Shown here piece after piece: positions 46,901 through 57,822 of a DNA stretch of 64,000 nucleotides. Position 1 is the stretch's first letter, and every line of letters starts with the position of its first letter. A model generated the notes under the pieces. It was given only the letters and a program-made list of their open reading frames with translations. It was not told the origin of the DNA and ran no database searches. The position numbers were made by a program, and so were the translations under genes. Source of the stretch: Manihot esculenta (Eukaryota > Streptophyta > Magnoliopsida > Malpighiales > Euphorbiaceae); NCBI RefSeq assembly GCF_001659605.2, contig NC_035174.2:22146027-22210026 (forward strand). Direction: 5' to 3'.

Positions 46901-48143
46901 TATGCGGCAATTAGACATTTCAAATGCTTTTCTCCATGGTTTTTTAACAGAAGATTTATATATGGAGCAGCCCAAAGGCTTTGTTGATAGTACTAAGCCA
47001 GATTATGTTTGCAAACTTCAGAAATCTCTTTATGGATTAAAACAGGCACCGCGGGTCTGGTTTGAAAGACTCAAGCAATTTCTATGTTCTCTTCAATTTT
47101 GCAGCACACAGGCTGATCATTCTTTATTTATATACACCAATGGAGTTGATAAATTATTTGTGCTTGTCTATGTCGATGACATTCTTGTCACAGGAACCAA
47201 ATCTTCAATCATTGATTGGTTTGTTCATAAGCTGGCTGCTACCTTTCCTGTTCGCGATCTTGGTGAGATAAATTACTTCCTTGGAGTTGAGGCCACAAAA
47301 ACGCCAGATGGTTTATTGCTTTCTCAAAGCAAATATCTCTCTGAAATATTACAAGCAACACAGATGGAAGACTCCAAGTCTTGTGCTACACCTATGGCAA
47401 CTACACCAAATCTTAGTAAACAAACAGGAACTTTATTGCATTCTATGACAGAGTATAGACAAGTGGTTGGGGCTCTACAATACTTAACTCTTACAAGACC
47501 TGACATTGCCTTTGCGGTTAACAAATTAGCTCAATTTTTACATTGTGCTACAGATGTTCATTGGCAAGCATGCAAAAGACTACTACGTTATCTTAATGGT
47601 ACAGCCACTCAAGGTCTTTTGCTTCGTCCTTCATCAACATTCTCACTACAATGTTATTCAGATAGTGACTGGGCTGGTTGTCCCGATGATCGACGGTCAA
47701 CCGGAGGCTATCTAGTTTATTTTGGTGGTAATTTAATCTCCTGGTCTAGTAAGAAGCAGCCAACGGTAGCACGATCAAGTACAGAAAGTGAATATAAAGC
47801 TATTGCGAATGCCACTGCTGAGATAATATGGGTTACTACTCTTTTACGTGAGATTGGATATGCTCCTGCAGCATCTGCAACTTTATGGTGCGATAATGTT
47901 AGTGTTATCTATCTGACTTCAAATCCTGTTTTCCATGCTCGAACAAAACATGTTGAAATTGATTATCATTTTATTCGAGATCATATACGACTTGGCATTG
48001 TTTCTATTCGGTTTCTTAAAAGTGCAGAGCAACTTGCAGATATCATGACTAAACCTTTGGGGCAGCAACTATTTTCAACTCACTCATGCAAGCTTCAACT
48101 GCAGTCTCCTGCCGTTCAGCTTGAAGGGGACTGTTACAGATAA
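43992..48143 (+). CDS. gag-pol: Intact Ty1/copia gag-pol polyprotein
   Basis: 1383 codons, uninterrupted. A Ser-rich start is followed by a copia gag domain (about 25-235), a zinc knuckle C262-x2-C-x4-H-x4-C275, and a protease with WFPDTAANYH (D about 339). Next come a GAG-pre-integrase segment (DDWHRRLGHPNYHKIS, about 474) and an integrase core with D531, D594 and E628. Reverse transcriptase (about 890-1130) carries Y1060-V-D-D1063, and RNase H (about 1215-1350) carries SDSDWAG and STESEYKA. The protein mediates packaging, cDNA synthesis and integration of the element. The integrase reads HSDWGGEY where DNGGEY is usual. The stop codon lies 12 bases inside the 3' LTR, so the last three residues are encoded by LTR sequence. 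The start is the first ATG after the primer site. Confidence 0.96.
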   Translation: MALVPLSSSSSSSSVSTITSASSFSIKLKDNNYLAWKTQFGAILNFQGLNDFIDGSESAPSKTIPTSTTDATPIPNPAYTVWFNKDQMLHSWLLASLTEEVYSLVYGLTSSHAVWEALANAFGAVSQDRQVQLHIELQELKKNDLSVSAYLKKAKSLADELGAAGRPLSPAEFNAIIYRNLVFEFHSIITNLNLRPQPVSFFELHSHLVAHEMLLNNLHQPMANLSLRSRSSTAPLLPTPRSNATAPTHMSSDSSKSNKVVCQICGKPNHSALNCRRRFYRGPIGNNNSGNQSGYSNGNYSGYCPSRPYRAPNANMVYTMPYPTAPSIADSASVSWFPDTAANYHVTSDPQQLNVINEYSGNDQLLVGNGQGLQISHTGNGSVSNSRCKLKLNHILCVPDITKNLLSVQKFSTDNSVFFEFWPHYFAIKDQCTKNTLMQGPSEDGMYKLTQLRPPPMANQVSAASSMDDWHRRLGHPNYHKISALVRQNKISVSDTELSPCSSCRLGKLSRLSLVSKEHTSQQPYDIIFSDVWGPASVQSSLGHRYFFLFIDDYTRFTWVYFLKNKSEVYDVFLQFEQLIKRQFGKSVLAFHSDWGGEYQRLNHYFKATGVVHRIACPYTHEQNGTTERKIRHLVDTGLTLLAHAFLPLKYWNYAIEQSAMLINTLPSDVLNKTSPFFKLFSKDPNYLSFQPFGCSVFPLLRPYNKHKFSFRSTGCVYLGQSPFHSAYRCLDFTTGRVYLAKHVRFVPKEFPFSKFSASTNIAEPQTDPTWLQVTCTSSSSPTPTSDTNSPFTPSSPHTPVQHFSPFHNQNFTETLSPSAQSTGLQIVTDIASPIPQIRTHHMVLRTNPKPNRKYASVAQFVSFQEPKTFFQANKQQEWRDAMREEISALLKNQTWILVPRPVNANVIQNKWVYRIKQHSNGHIERYKARLVAKGFIQQMGLDYTETFSPVVKFTTVRILLALAVSKGWDMRQLDISNAFLHGFLTEDLYMEQPKGFVDSTKPDYVCKLQKSLYGLKQAPRVWFERLKQFLCSLQFCSTQADHSLFIYTNGVDKLFVLVYVDDILVTGTKSSIIDWFVHKLAATFPVRDLGEINYFLGVEATKTPDGLLLSQSKYLSEILQATQMEDSKSCATPMATTPNLSKQTGTLLHSMTEYRQVVGALQYLTLTRPDIAFAVNKLAQFLHCATDVHWQACKRLLRYLNGTATQGLLLRPSSTFSLQCYSDSDWAGCPDDRRSTGGYLVYFGGNLISWSSKKQPTVARSSTESEYKAIANATAEIIWVTTLLREIGYAPAASATLWCDNVSVIYLTSNPVFHARTKHVEIDYHFIRDHIRLGIVSIRFLKSAEQLADIMTKPLGQQLFSTHSCKLQLQSPAVQLEGDCYR
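48119..48131 (+). other. Polypurine tract of the copia element
   Basis: CTTGAAGGGGAC precedes the 3' LTR. It is short and purine-rich, as expected for the plus-strand primer, and lies within the coding frame. Confidence 0.85.
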
Positions 48144-48313
48144 TATTGGTTATATTATTTGTTACTAAATAGCTGTATTAGTTGTATTCTAATGATAGTC
48201 TTACACTCTTATACTTATCCTTTGTAACTACTCTGTATACAGAGATGTATAAATAGAGTTGTACTATTCAATACGAAATATATAGAAAAACCTAATTCTC
48301 TCTAGTTTGTACA
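48132..48313 (+). mobile_element. 3' LTR of the copia element
   Basis: 182 bp, identical to 43780-43961, with its own TATA box at 48248-48255 that could drive readthrough into flanking DNA. Its first 12 bases contain the last three sense codons and the TAA of the polyprotein. CCGGT follows. Confidence 0.95.
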
Positions 48314-49462
48314 CCGGTAGAGTTAGAATTTCGGCGCTGGAGTGATGATACCGCAGATTCAGTGGCTCCATAACTATATAGACGGTAAATGTCATAGGTC
48401 AGATTTTCCTTTTTCGTGGTGGTCGACGGTGAGTTACTGCATGTATATTAGCTTTTCTATTTATCTAAAAAATGATCTTTGTTTTTGTTATGTGGTGGGC
48501 GTTGGTATTTTTTTTTTTTCTTTAAATAGAGGTTGTGTTGGGCTCAGTGGATTGGATTAAATGGGTTTTTAGTTTGAATTCTGTAATCACTTTATAGTCT
48601 TATAAATATGTGGTATTTTTAATATAAATAGGTTTATATTGTAAAAAAAAATAAATTCATTTTTAATAAATAATTATTTAAAAATTTATTATTTTAATTA
48701 ATAATAATTATATTTGAGATAAATAAAATAAATATTAATTATAATTAAGGGAGATTAAATATTGAATATATTAAATGCGTTCGATTTTGAATAGTCATTT
48801 TTATGGGTATCTTACCAATTGCGTGAAATTTCGACCTTTGTTTAATGAAATTTATTATTATTATTTTATGTTTAGAATAAAAAATAAATTTCCTTTAATT
48901 AAAAATAATATCATTTTAAAAGAAATTAAAAACATATATTTAATTACGTATGAATTCAAGTGAATTTTCTATAAATATTTTTTTTTCTAATAAGGCATAG
49001 CAGATTTATGAATTTTTTTTAATAAATAATTAAATTGATTAAATAACTTTTAAGTTTTTAAAATATAGGCTTACTAAATTTTCTATTATATTAGTTGAAC
49101 TTTTTTATCTAAATTAGTTTAAAAGTTTCAATTTAAATTAAATATAAAAATTATTGAGTTAACTTTCTTATTAAAAAAACTAAATCAAATTATTTTTAGA
49201 GTAAATTGATTTTAAATTAATACTTATAAATTAATTTAAATTAAAAGCTAAAATGGTTAAATTAAATTTCCTTAAAAAGTAGAGAACAAAAATTTTGCCA
49301 AGCAAAATTCTGCCTAATTTGGCTAATTGAGTGTGAAATAAGCAACTGGGCCTAAATGGGTTGCCTGAAGGTCCAATTTTGCCAAACGTAATGAGCTTGT
49401 GGAGCCCTGCAATTGGTACTTCCACTTAAGCTTTTAAGCTAAGCAATGTTCTAATAAATATT

Positions 49463-51717
49463 TAAAATATTTTTTAATATTTAATAAATTTAATATTTTT
49501 AAAATAGTATAATTAAAAGTTAATAAAATAAATTATATGCGTGAAAAATTAAAATGAATTAAAAGTATAAAATAAAGGAAATATAAAATAAATATATACT
49601 TAGAAAATAAATTTTTATAAGAAGTAAATGATGCTCATTTTCATCTATTTTTCATTTTATAAAATTTATTTTTAATAATATTATTATGGTATTTATAAAT
49701 ATATTTTTTAATATAAATTATTAATTAATTATTTATAATTTATTATTACAGTGTCGACTTTTAATAATATTTATTATAAAAAAACGTATTTACGCTATGC
49801 TTATAACATGCAAATTTATAAAAAAAATTATTAAAATAATATAATATTTTAATAAATAATTTACAATTAAAATTTAATATTTTTTAAAAAATATTTTAAT
49901 TTTTTAAAAAATATTTTAATTTATTAAAAATTATTTTTATATAATTTTAATTATATAAATAAATTAGTAACTAAATGAAATAAATAAATAAATATATCAC
50001 TTAATAATAAAAATGGTATGTAAAAATAAATTAAATAATGATTGAATAATCTAAAAAAAAATTTAAGTGGAGGCTTAATCTTGAAATCTTGAAAACGAAA
50101 AGTAAATTTTTTAAATTAAAAAATGATATAGAAAATAAAGGAATAAATAATAAAAAATTTTTATAAATAAATTAAAAAATTTAAAATTATAAAGTATAAT
50201 GATAATTTAATTAAATAATTTTAAAATAAATATGAATAGATAAATTTTTTAAAGTGTGTAGGGATTTAATAATAAATTTTTATATTTTGAGAAAAATTAT
50301 CTGTACACACCCTGAAATTTAAAAAATTTCAGGGTGTAATAGCCCAAGTGGTTCTGTCGCTAAGATCTCGCATTTTAACTTTTAACTTTTATATTCTCAT
50401 CTTCATCCTACCATGACCCTAAGATCTCGCATGAGATGAATAACAAAAAAATACTAAACTTTAAAATAAAAATAAAAAAATTGACAATGAATTTCATTTT
50501 GAAAACATTTTATAACACAATTATATTATTTAAATGTACAATTAAAATAATTTTATAATTTTATAATTTTAATATAAATTGAAATTATTGTCTAATTTAA
50601 CTATTAACAGTAAATAACTTAATAATAATGATCACATATGATATATAAATTTTAAAATTAAAATTTATTTTATATTTTTTACACCAAAATTTTCTATAAA
50701 AAATATTTTATGTGCAATAAGTTTTTTATAGAAAATATTTCAACAAAATAACTTATAATTTTAATTTAAAAAATAAAAGTTATTAATAAAATTTTAAAAG
50801 TGCAGAAAATAATTTTTTTTTTGAGAAAAAGAAAATTTTTTTATTAAATAATTTAAATTTTCTTTTGATTTAGATAATATTTTTTATTAATTAATTTTCT
50901 TATGTGATTCAAATGTTAAAAAATATTTTTATGAAATAAATATGGCCTTATAGTTTAATATTAAAATTAAAGGTTACAACTGAAAAACAAAATATAAACT
51001 CTTTGAAAAATAAAAAGGTATTCTTAGGATTCACATGAAAGCATGCATGCAAAAGAGATAAAGGAATTCTGATGGACCCAAGCAACTAAGGAGCAGATTC
51101 AACAATGTGATAAATGATTATGATTCATCAAATCCTAAAAAGAGATAAAGAAAATCAAAAGGATGATTTTGTTTCTACCAAATCCTTAAAAAAAAAAAAA
51201 AAAAAAAAAGTCTAAAGCCTTTTGCTCCCATTCACAACTACTTTTGTCCCCTTTTTACCTAATCACTTTTCCCCATTTTATCCATCTATTGCTTCTTCTT
51301 TTTCACACATTTTTCTAATTTTTTTTTCTTTATTGTTATTTTATAAAAAAATTAAATATTTTTTAGCCCATATGGGCAAATTACAAAAGAGAAACACTCT
51401 TAAAGTTATTATTACAATTTTTTTTTAAATTTGACTCACATTTTTTTAATTTTTCTTTTATTCTTATTTGTATAAAAAATTAAATATTTTAGTGCATATG
51501 GAAAATTGAAAAAGAGAAGCACTTTGTATTTAAGTTTTTGTTAATACTACAATTTTATTTTATTTTTCTAATTTGACTCTAGTTGATGTTTAAACTAAAA
51601 AAATAATGTTTGACTATTATTAATTAAAATAAAGAGAAAAAATATTTTATTTGTACTAGCTAGTTAACCTATATACTTATTGTAATATAAAAAAATGAGT
51701 TTAATGATATTTAAATT
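49463..51717. other. AT-rich sequence with a small palindrome and local duplications
   Basis: No gene recognised. A perfect 14-bp inverted repeat (ACACCCTGAAATTT, 50307-50320 and 50324-50337) with a three-base loop could form a hairpin. TAAGATCTCGCAT occurs twice (about 50358 and 50419). A poly(A) run of about 24 lies at 51186-51209. A segment of about 130 bp is imperfectly duplicated at 51305-51430 and 51435-51590. Confidence 0.55.
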
Positions 51718-52147
51718 TGATAACCGCCAGACCTTCTACGCTTGGCCAGACCTTAATGAGGAAGGTAAGTCCAAAGCCCACCTAATTTATCTTGAAGTGA
51801 ACCAACTCAGATAGAGCACCTCAGTCCTATTGAGAAATCAGATCAGACGGGCCTCATGTGCGGACCCTATTAAAGGAAGCTCAGCCTGCTGATGTGACCA
51901 GAGGAAGGAGAGCAGCTTCAGTCACTTTGCAGCCCTACACGCATGTGCACCGGGGTAATTAAATGGTCGTCTGGCACAGAGAGGAATTCTGACACATCCG
52001 TACGTACGGATCTGAGTGACAGAGAAAGGTGGCGCGGTTAGACGTCACTAGCAGACAAAAGAAAAAGGGATAAAAGGAGAACGTCTTCCTCTCCCCCTAA
52101 GCTCACACAACCACTGTAAACCATATTTTCTGGATCTCAGAACATCA
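51718..52147 (+). mobile_element. Solo LTR, 430 bp
   Basis: A GC-richer insert from TGATAACCGCCAGACC to CAGAACATCA, flanked by AAATT on both sides (51713-51717, 52148-52152). A GGATAAAAGG TATA-like motif near 52069 and the absence of coding sequence fit an LTR. The 16-bp perfect palindrome ATCCGTACGTACGGAT lies near 51996-52011. The termini (TGAT...CATCA) resemble the Tat/Ogre-like LTR at 37998-38549, but the interiors differ, so it is another family. Confidence 0.85.
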
Positions 52148-52839
52148 AAATTAAAATTAGAAGAGTTTTAAAAAAATTAAAGTTAATGAATTAAATTAAA
52201 AATATTTTCAAAGTAGAGTGATTATGAGTAAATCCTGTAGGTAGAAAAAAAAAACAGCAGGTAGTACTAGAATAATTTTTAAAATTATGAATTTTAAGTT
52301 TAAATTTCAGATCCAGATAAATAAAAATATCAAAAATCTAATGCTTGCTGTTGAAGTTAAATTAAGTTTGAATTCAAAATTGAAAGCTCCTAAAACTTTG
52401 AAGACTAAAAGGGTATGAATAAAAGAATTTGGAATCATTTGTTTAAAAAGTAAATTATATCAACTTAATCACATTAATTAATGTCCAATCAACATTCAAA
52501 CATTGAATTATATGCATTTCTTTTTGAAGTTCATCATCAACTAAAGCTAAATTCTATAGGAAAAAAAAGTTTTTTGATTGCAAAAAGAAAAAAAAAAGTT
52601 TTATTTCTTTTGGAATTTCAACTTTTAACATAAAAACTTTGATTGCAAAAAGAAAATCAACTTTAGATTCTTTGTTAAGGATGAAGTATACAAACCCAAA
52701 GTAGAAAGTTATTAGTCTAAAGGTTTAATTTTACCTTTACTCAATATTTAAATTCTCGATATTTATTTATTTGCATAATATTTTAATTGAGGTTTTTAAT
52801 ATTTTAAATAAATTAATATTGATAATCTTAATTAAAATA
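52148..52839. other. AT-rich sequence, no gene recognised
   Basis: AT-rich. A GATTGCAAAAAGAAAA segment is repeated around 52576-52650. Nothing else is supported. Confidence 0.45.
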
Positions 52840-53080
52840 TTATATAGTAGTTGCTTTTTGTTGATGCTTTGCCTTCATGATAGCCCTTACTTTATTTTGA
52901 TCAACTTCCATACCCGTGAGGTGTAAGCAAATTTTCTACTTTATCAGAAGGTGTATTTTAATGAATTAATCTTTAGCTCAAATAGCTTCGTCCTTTCTAA
53001 AGCTTTCCTTAAATGGCCCAAATGATAAATATCGATCATATCATAAAAAATATATTCATCACGATGTAAATCTAGTTGTA
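52840..53080 (-). pseudogene. Reverse transcriptase scrap of a Tat/Athila-type element
   Basis: On the minus strand, HLGHLRKALERTKLFELKIN (from about 53028) matches the segment after the catalytic YVDD in Tat/Athila-type gypsy reverse transcriptases (HLxxLRxVFERxRxxxLKLN). After a frame change, GMEVDQNKVRAIMKAKH matches the GIEVDPxKVxAI region. Stops and frameshifts are present. Only about 240 bp survive, with no LTR nearby. Confidence 0.7.
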
Positions 53081-53149
53081 TCTATAGAATATATCCATAA
53101 AAGAAAGTATCTCATGCCTAGATATTTTTAGGTGTGAGTATTCGATCAG

Positions 53150-53620
53150 TTCGGTTTAAGATCGAACAGAATTGAATAAATCAAAAATTAAAATTTTGGC
53201 ATTTATGAAAATCGAACCGAATCGATTTTGATCAAAAATCGAATCGAATCGATTTTGATCAAAAATCGAATCGAATCGAATCGATCTGATTCAGTTCGAT
53301 TTGATCGGTTTGAATTTTTAATAATTTTTTTTATTTTTTATACTTTATTTTTAGTATTTTAAAATTTAATTAGAATATTTTAATTTTAATATGATCTAAT
53401 CTCTCTATATTATTGAAAATAATATAGTATTATCACTAATCAGTTCAGTTCGTTTTTTTTTATTTTTTTCTGATTAAAATCGAATCGAACTGAAATAATC
53501 GAAAATTTTGAAATTAAAAATTGAATCAAACCAAAATGAATAAAAAATTAAACTGAATTTTTAAATTAATTCGATTCAGTAGGTTTTTTTGATTTGAACA
53601 AAATACTGCTCAGTTATCTC
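53150..53620. repeat. AATCGAACCGAAT-type repeat with MITE-like ends
   Basis: A block rich in TTCGGTTTAAGATCGAA and its complement. A 28-bp unit (CGAATCGATTTTGATCAAAAAT) is duplicated at 53218-53270. The left end (GAGTATTCGATC) and right end (the inverse of CAGTATTTTGTTC) are weakly inverted. Comparable GGTTCGGTT-type dispersed repeats are common in plant genomes. No coding content. Confidence 0.55.
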
Positions 53621-54574
53621 ATTAATCAACATATATATTTTTTTTTTAAGATCTCAAATAAGATTATGATAGCAGAGATTAACAATCTTAAATATCCAAA
53701 TGAAGACAAAAAAAATCATTAAAAATTATGTGCAAAATTTTTACCTTTGATAGATTAAAATTCTTAATTTATTTATTTGTTTCTAAATCACAAACCATAA
53801 CAATCCAAATTGATTATATTTAATAGTAATCCATACAAGTACGAGAAGATAAGATCCCTCAAAAAGTGCAGTAACAATGGTTAAATTTCCTTGAGGCTAG
53901 TAAGGGTGGTCGGCGACTTTAGATGAAATTGGGAGAAGAAGAACTTCTGATTGTGTTTTACCATAAGGGGTTTTTTATAACATCTTTGGGTTGATTCCCT
54001 CTCCCATTTTAATCATAATTTAACTCTTAAATGGGTTATTCTCTTAATTAATTAAATTCAATTAATTAATAAGACATGTTATAATTGTATTAATTAAAAG
54101 CTCAACACTTAAGTCCTTTTAATCAAATATTTAATATAATAAACTTGACCATTTATTTCTCTTTTTTATTTAGGCTCATCGACATCTTATACTAATATGT
54201 ATATTATTGTTTTACCTCGAGTTTTTATTCTTAAATGTGTATGACTCATTTAGTTCCTAAACTATTTTGGTTGCATATAATTTATTTTTATAATTTAACT
54301 CTTTAAATTATAATGTATTCTCAATGAAACTATTTTATTTATATTATATGCTAATCATGAGATGCATCAAAATTCTAAAAATGCTAGAGGGTCAAAGGTA
54401 GTTTGATTATAACTCTTCCGTATCCAGTTACCATGTAATAAACTCTTTTCACCATTTTACATCAATCTCTATTGAAGGTAATTTTTGTATCATATTTATA
54501 TATTGAAAAATTAGATTCTCTATTCTTGTTATGTCCCCATGAATCTTGTTAATTAAGACTATTAGCAGAAAGAG
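53621..54574. other. AT-rich sequence, possible LTR relic
   Basis: No open frame. Segments such as AATGGGTTATTCTCTTAATTAATTAA and the lines around 54180-54480 have the mixed composition of an old LTR, but no ends, duplications or primer site were found. Confidence 0.35.
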
Positions 54575-54749
54575 TACACATAATAATGAGAAAATTGTGT
54601 ATTTCTATTGTATATATTTTATAGAGATATTACATTTATATATACAGAAGAGTATGAGCTAATTATGACAAGAATAATAATCGGTATAATTATGCTAAAC
54701 GAATCTCCTATAATCATACAAAGATTGATTTCATATAATCATGCTAACA
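54575..54749 (-). mobile_element. 3' LTR of a decayed copia element
   Basis: The minus strand starts TGTTAGCATGATTATATG at 54749, just after the polypurine tract TTTGAGGGGGGTG (54750-54762), and contains a TATATATAAATG TATA-like sequence. The other end is not sharply defined; a terminus near 54575-54590 is estimated. The second LTR is not in the window. Confidence 0.65.
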
Positions 54750-57141
54750 CCCCCCTCAAACTCAAGGTGGTAGCACAGGTGCCAACTTGAGTTTGCATAA
54801 GAGATCTTGGAACCGAGCTGGAAGATGCGGTTTGGTGAAAATATCCGCAGTTTGGCTAGCAGACAAGACATGAATCAAACATATGGTACCATGAGCAACA
54901 TGATGATGTACCAAATAACAATTAATTTCGATGTGTTTGGTACACTTATGAAAACATCATTATGAGAAATTTGTATGGCACTTCTATTGTCACAATGAAG
55001 CATGGTGGTAGAAGAGTGAGTGACCTCCATATCAGTTAATAGCCACCGTAATCAAAGTAGTTTAGATGTAGCATCAGCAAGAGCACGATATTCAGATTCA
55101 ATGCTAGAATGAGCAACAACAGTTTGCTTTTTGCTACGCTAAGAGATAAGAGAATCTCCCAAGAAGAAACAATAACCAGTTGTAGAGCGACGATCAGTCA
55201 GATCACCTACCCAATCAGCATCAGAGTAGCCAGATAATACCAAGGAGGAGGTAGCAGAGAAGTATAAACCATGAAAAAGAGTTCCTTTGATATAACGAAG
55301 GATTCGAAGCACTGTAGAGAAATGAGTTGAACGAGGAGCATACATAAACTGACTGACTAGATGAACAGCATATGAAATATCAGGTCGAGTAACCGTGAGA
55401 TAAACAAGACTCCCAACAAGCTTTCGATATAAATTAGGATCATCAAGAGGAGTGCCATCAAGAGGTGTAAGTTTGCAGTTGAGCTCCATCGGGGTCGACA
55501 CAGTTTTGCTATCAGTGATGTCTGCTCGAGAAAGTAAGTCAGATGCATATTTGGCTTGAGAGAGATAATAGCCATCAGAATGTTGAGTAACTTCAAGACC
55601 TAAAAAATAGCTCAGAGAACCCAGATCTTTCATTTCGAAATGCTAATGAAGATAATTTTATAACTCTGAAATACCAGATGAATCATCTCCAGTGATTATC
55701 ATGTCGTCAACATAAAGCAACAAAAGAACAATACCACTATCAGTTCGATGAGTAAATAATGCAGAATCATGTGGGCTAGAGATAAAACCAAATTGAGTAA
55801 GAGTGGAACTGAATTTGGCAAACCAGGTCTGAGGAGCTTGTTTCAATCCATATAAGGCTCGCCGGAGTTTGCAAACCTTGTGAGGAGAATGATAACCAGG
55901 AGGAGGATGCATATAAATCTCTTCTGTTAAATCACCATGAAGAAAAGCATTTTTGACATCCATTTGAAAAAGTTTTCATTTTCAAACCGCAGTAATAGCT
56001 AAGAGTCTGCGAACAATTGTTAATCTGGCCACCGGAGCAAAAGTTTCTTCATAGTTAATACCATACTTTTGAGTGTATCCTTTGGCTACTAAACGGGCTT
56101 TGTAGCATTCAACAGTGCCATTAGAATGGGTCTTGATTTTGTAAACCCATTTGCAGCCAATAGGGGGTCTTGTTTAGTGGAAGATCAACTAAATCCTAAG
56201 TATGAGTTGTCTCTAAAGCCTGAAGTTCTTCGTTCATAGCTTGCTGCCAAAGAGGGTCAGTACTTGCCTCACGAAAAGAACAAGGCTCATGAAGGGTTGC
56301 AATAGTAGAGTAACAATGGAAATCAGAAAGAGAATGAGGAGTTTCTCTTACCCGGGTAGAACGACGGAGAGTAGTGGTAGGAGGAGATGCAGGCACAAGT
56401 ACAGAATCAACAACTGGTGCAAATTCAACAGGAGCAAGTGGGGGTGGGCTAGTATCAGAATCACCTGCATCAAGACTAGGGAATAACTCATTGAAAGAGT
56501 CAGTGGAAAACTGAGAGTCAGTAATGATAGATTGATGAAATTTGAAAAGAGAAGAAAACTCAGTATTTTCCCAAAAGGTAACATGATGAGAGATGCGTAA
56601 CCGATTGGAAATGGGATCCCAACAACAATACCCTTCCTGTTCAATGCCATAACCAAGAAAATAACATAGACGAGCACGAGGTTCTAATTTGGTATGTTCA
56701 TGAGGTTATAAAAGGACAAAGGAAGCACATCCAAATGGCTTAAGGATTGAATAGTTAGGAGGTTGTCCAAACAACTTTTCAAAAGGAGATAAATTATGAA
56801 GAACCAAGGTAGGAAGACGGTTAATAATATAAACAGCATGAAGAGCGACTTCACCCCAAAATTTTTCTGGACAAAAAGTAGAAAGAAGAAGAGCACGTAC
56901 AAAATCAAGAATGTGGCGATGCTTGCATTCGGCTTACCCATTTTGCTGAGAGGTGTGAGAACAAGAATGTTGGACAGTAATGCCCTGGTGACTAAGGAAC
57001 TGAAGTAGAGTAGAATCCCGATATTCCATGGCATTGTCTGTTCGGAGAATTTTAATGGTACAGGAGAATTGAGTTTTAATTATATTTGCAAATGTCATTT
57101 AAGTATGTGATAACTCATATCGATGTTTCAAAAAATATATC
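54750..57141 (-). pseudogene. Decayed copia pol (integrase to RNase H)
   Basis: Minus strand. An integrase core relic (57130-56700; RTDNAMEYRD, HSCSHTSQQNG then a stop) precedes a Ser/Thr-rich linker (56677-56200). Reverse transcriptase follows (56160-55500), with MDVKNAFLHGDLTEE and LLLYVDDMIITG near 55700. RNase H (55500-54800) has SGYSDADWVGD and an SSIESEYRALADA segment. Stops near 55960, 55640, 55140 and elsewhere, plus frameshifts, make it inactive. Gag and protease are absent because the 5' end is cut at 57142 by a Tekay LTR fragment. The protein type differs from the intact copia element at 43992. Confidence 0.88.
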
Positions 57142-57722
57142 TGTAACGATCCGAAATCGGACCGCTACCGGCGCTAGGATCCAGATCGACTTAAGGTCGC
57201 CGGGACCCGTAGCAAGCCTAACATACAACTTGTCATACCTGATAAAATCCCATACATAATCATACATTTACATAAAAATTTTAAACTTTTCATCTACCAA
57301 ACTTAATCTGTGCATGCACCATTACTATAAACATAAAACCCCACACTAGAGCCCTCAACAAATGCTCTAGTGGGGCAACATATCAAACATCAAGCTTGGT
57401 TTAACATTTCTTAACATTAAAATGTTTCATAACGATCATGTACAAAAGGGGATTAACATTACATTCGGGCCAAGCACAATACTAAACCTCATAACATTAT
57501 TGTACAATACCTTACATCACATTATCTTTCATGTCCACAACTAACTATTACATACACTATGCCTTTACTCTTGCTGACCTCCCGATCTATCCTGAACCTG
57601 CAAGCCTGGGGGTTAAGGGAAATGGGTAAGCTACTAGAGCCCAATGAGCAGAATAGTAAAATAATATATTTAAAACATATGCTTTCATGGAATGCATCAC
57701 ATCACAAACAATCCACATCAAG
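57142..57722 (-). mobile_element. Tekay-like LTR 3' fragment
   Basis: On the minus strand an intact LTR 3' end (GGATCGTTACA at 57142) extends about 580 bases upstream to 57722, where unrelated AT-rich DNA begins. It lacks the 31-bp core, arrays, donor and TATA box. The intact end abuts the copia integrase, so it marks an insertion later truncated on its right side. Confidence 0.82.
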
Positions 57723-57822
57723 AAGTATAATATATGCTATCATATGTATTAATGATGTCCCATCTCATTAATACTATTGCTAGGGTTAATTTAAGTATTA
57801 ATATATTTATATGTAATAAAAA

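Larger units (their letters stand above)
43780..48313 (+). mobile_element. Complete Ty1/copia element with identical LTRs
   Basis: 4534 bp, flanked by the target duplication CCGGT (43775-43779 and 48314-48318). The two 182-bp LTRs are identical base for base, the primer site and polypurine tract are intact, and one open frame spans the interior. Short LTRs, compact size and the domain order GAG-PR-INT-RT-RH identify Ty1/copia; an Ale/Retrofit-type lineage is my inference. It is the youngest-looking element here and could be active. Confidence 0.97.
42580..49462. repeat. Direct duplication, copy 2, split by a copia insertion
   Basis: This matches 38986-41338 and is interrupted at 43779/48314 by the copia element at 43780-48313. 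Without the insert and its five-base duplication it is about 2.34 kb. The left edge is the broken end of a copia RNase H relic; the right edge is near 49462, after AATAAATAT. Only this copy carries the insertion, so the duplication is older than that event. Confidence 0.9.

Noticed and set aside
50307..50337. 14-bp perfect hairpin as a transcription terminator
   Set aside because: There is no gene upstream and no bacterial context; kept only as a palindrome in AT-rich DNA.
51186..51209. Poly(A) run as the 3' end of a LINE or SINE
   Set aside because: No upstream retroposon sequence or flanking duplication was seen.
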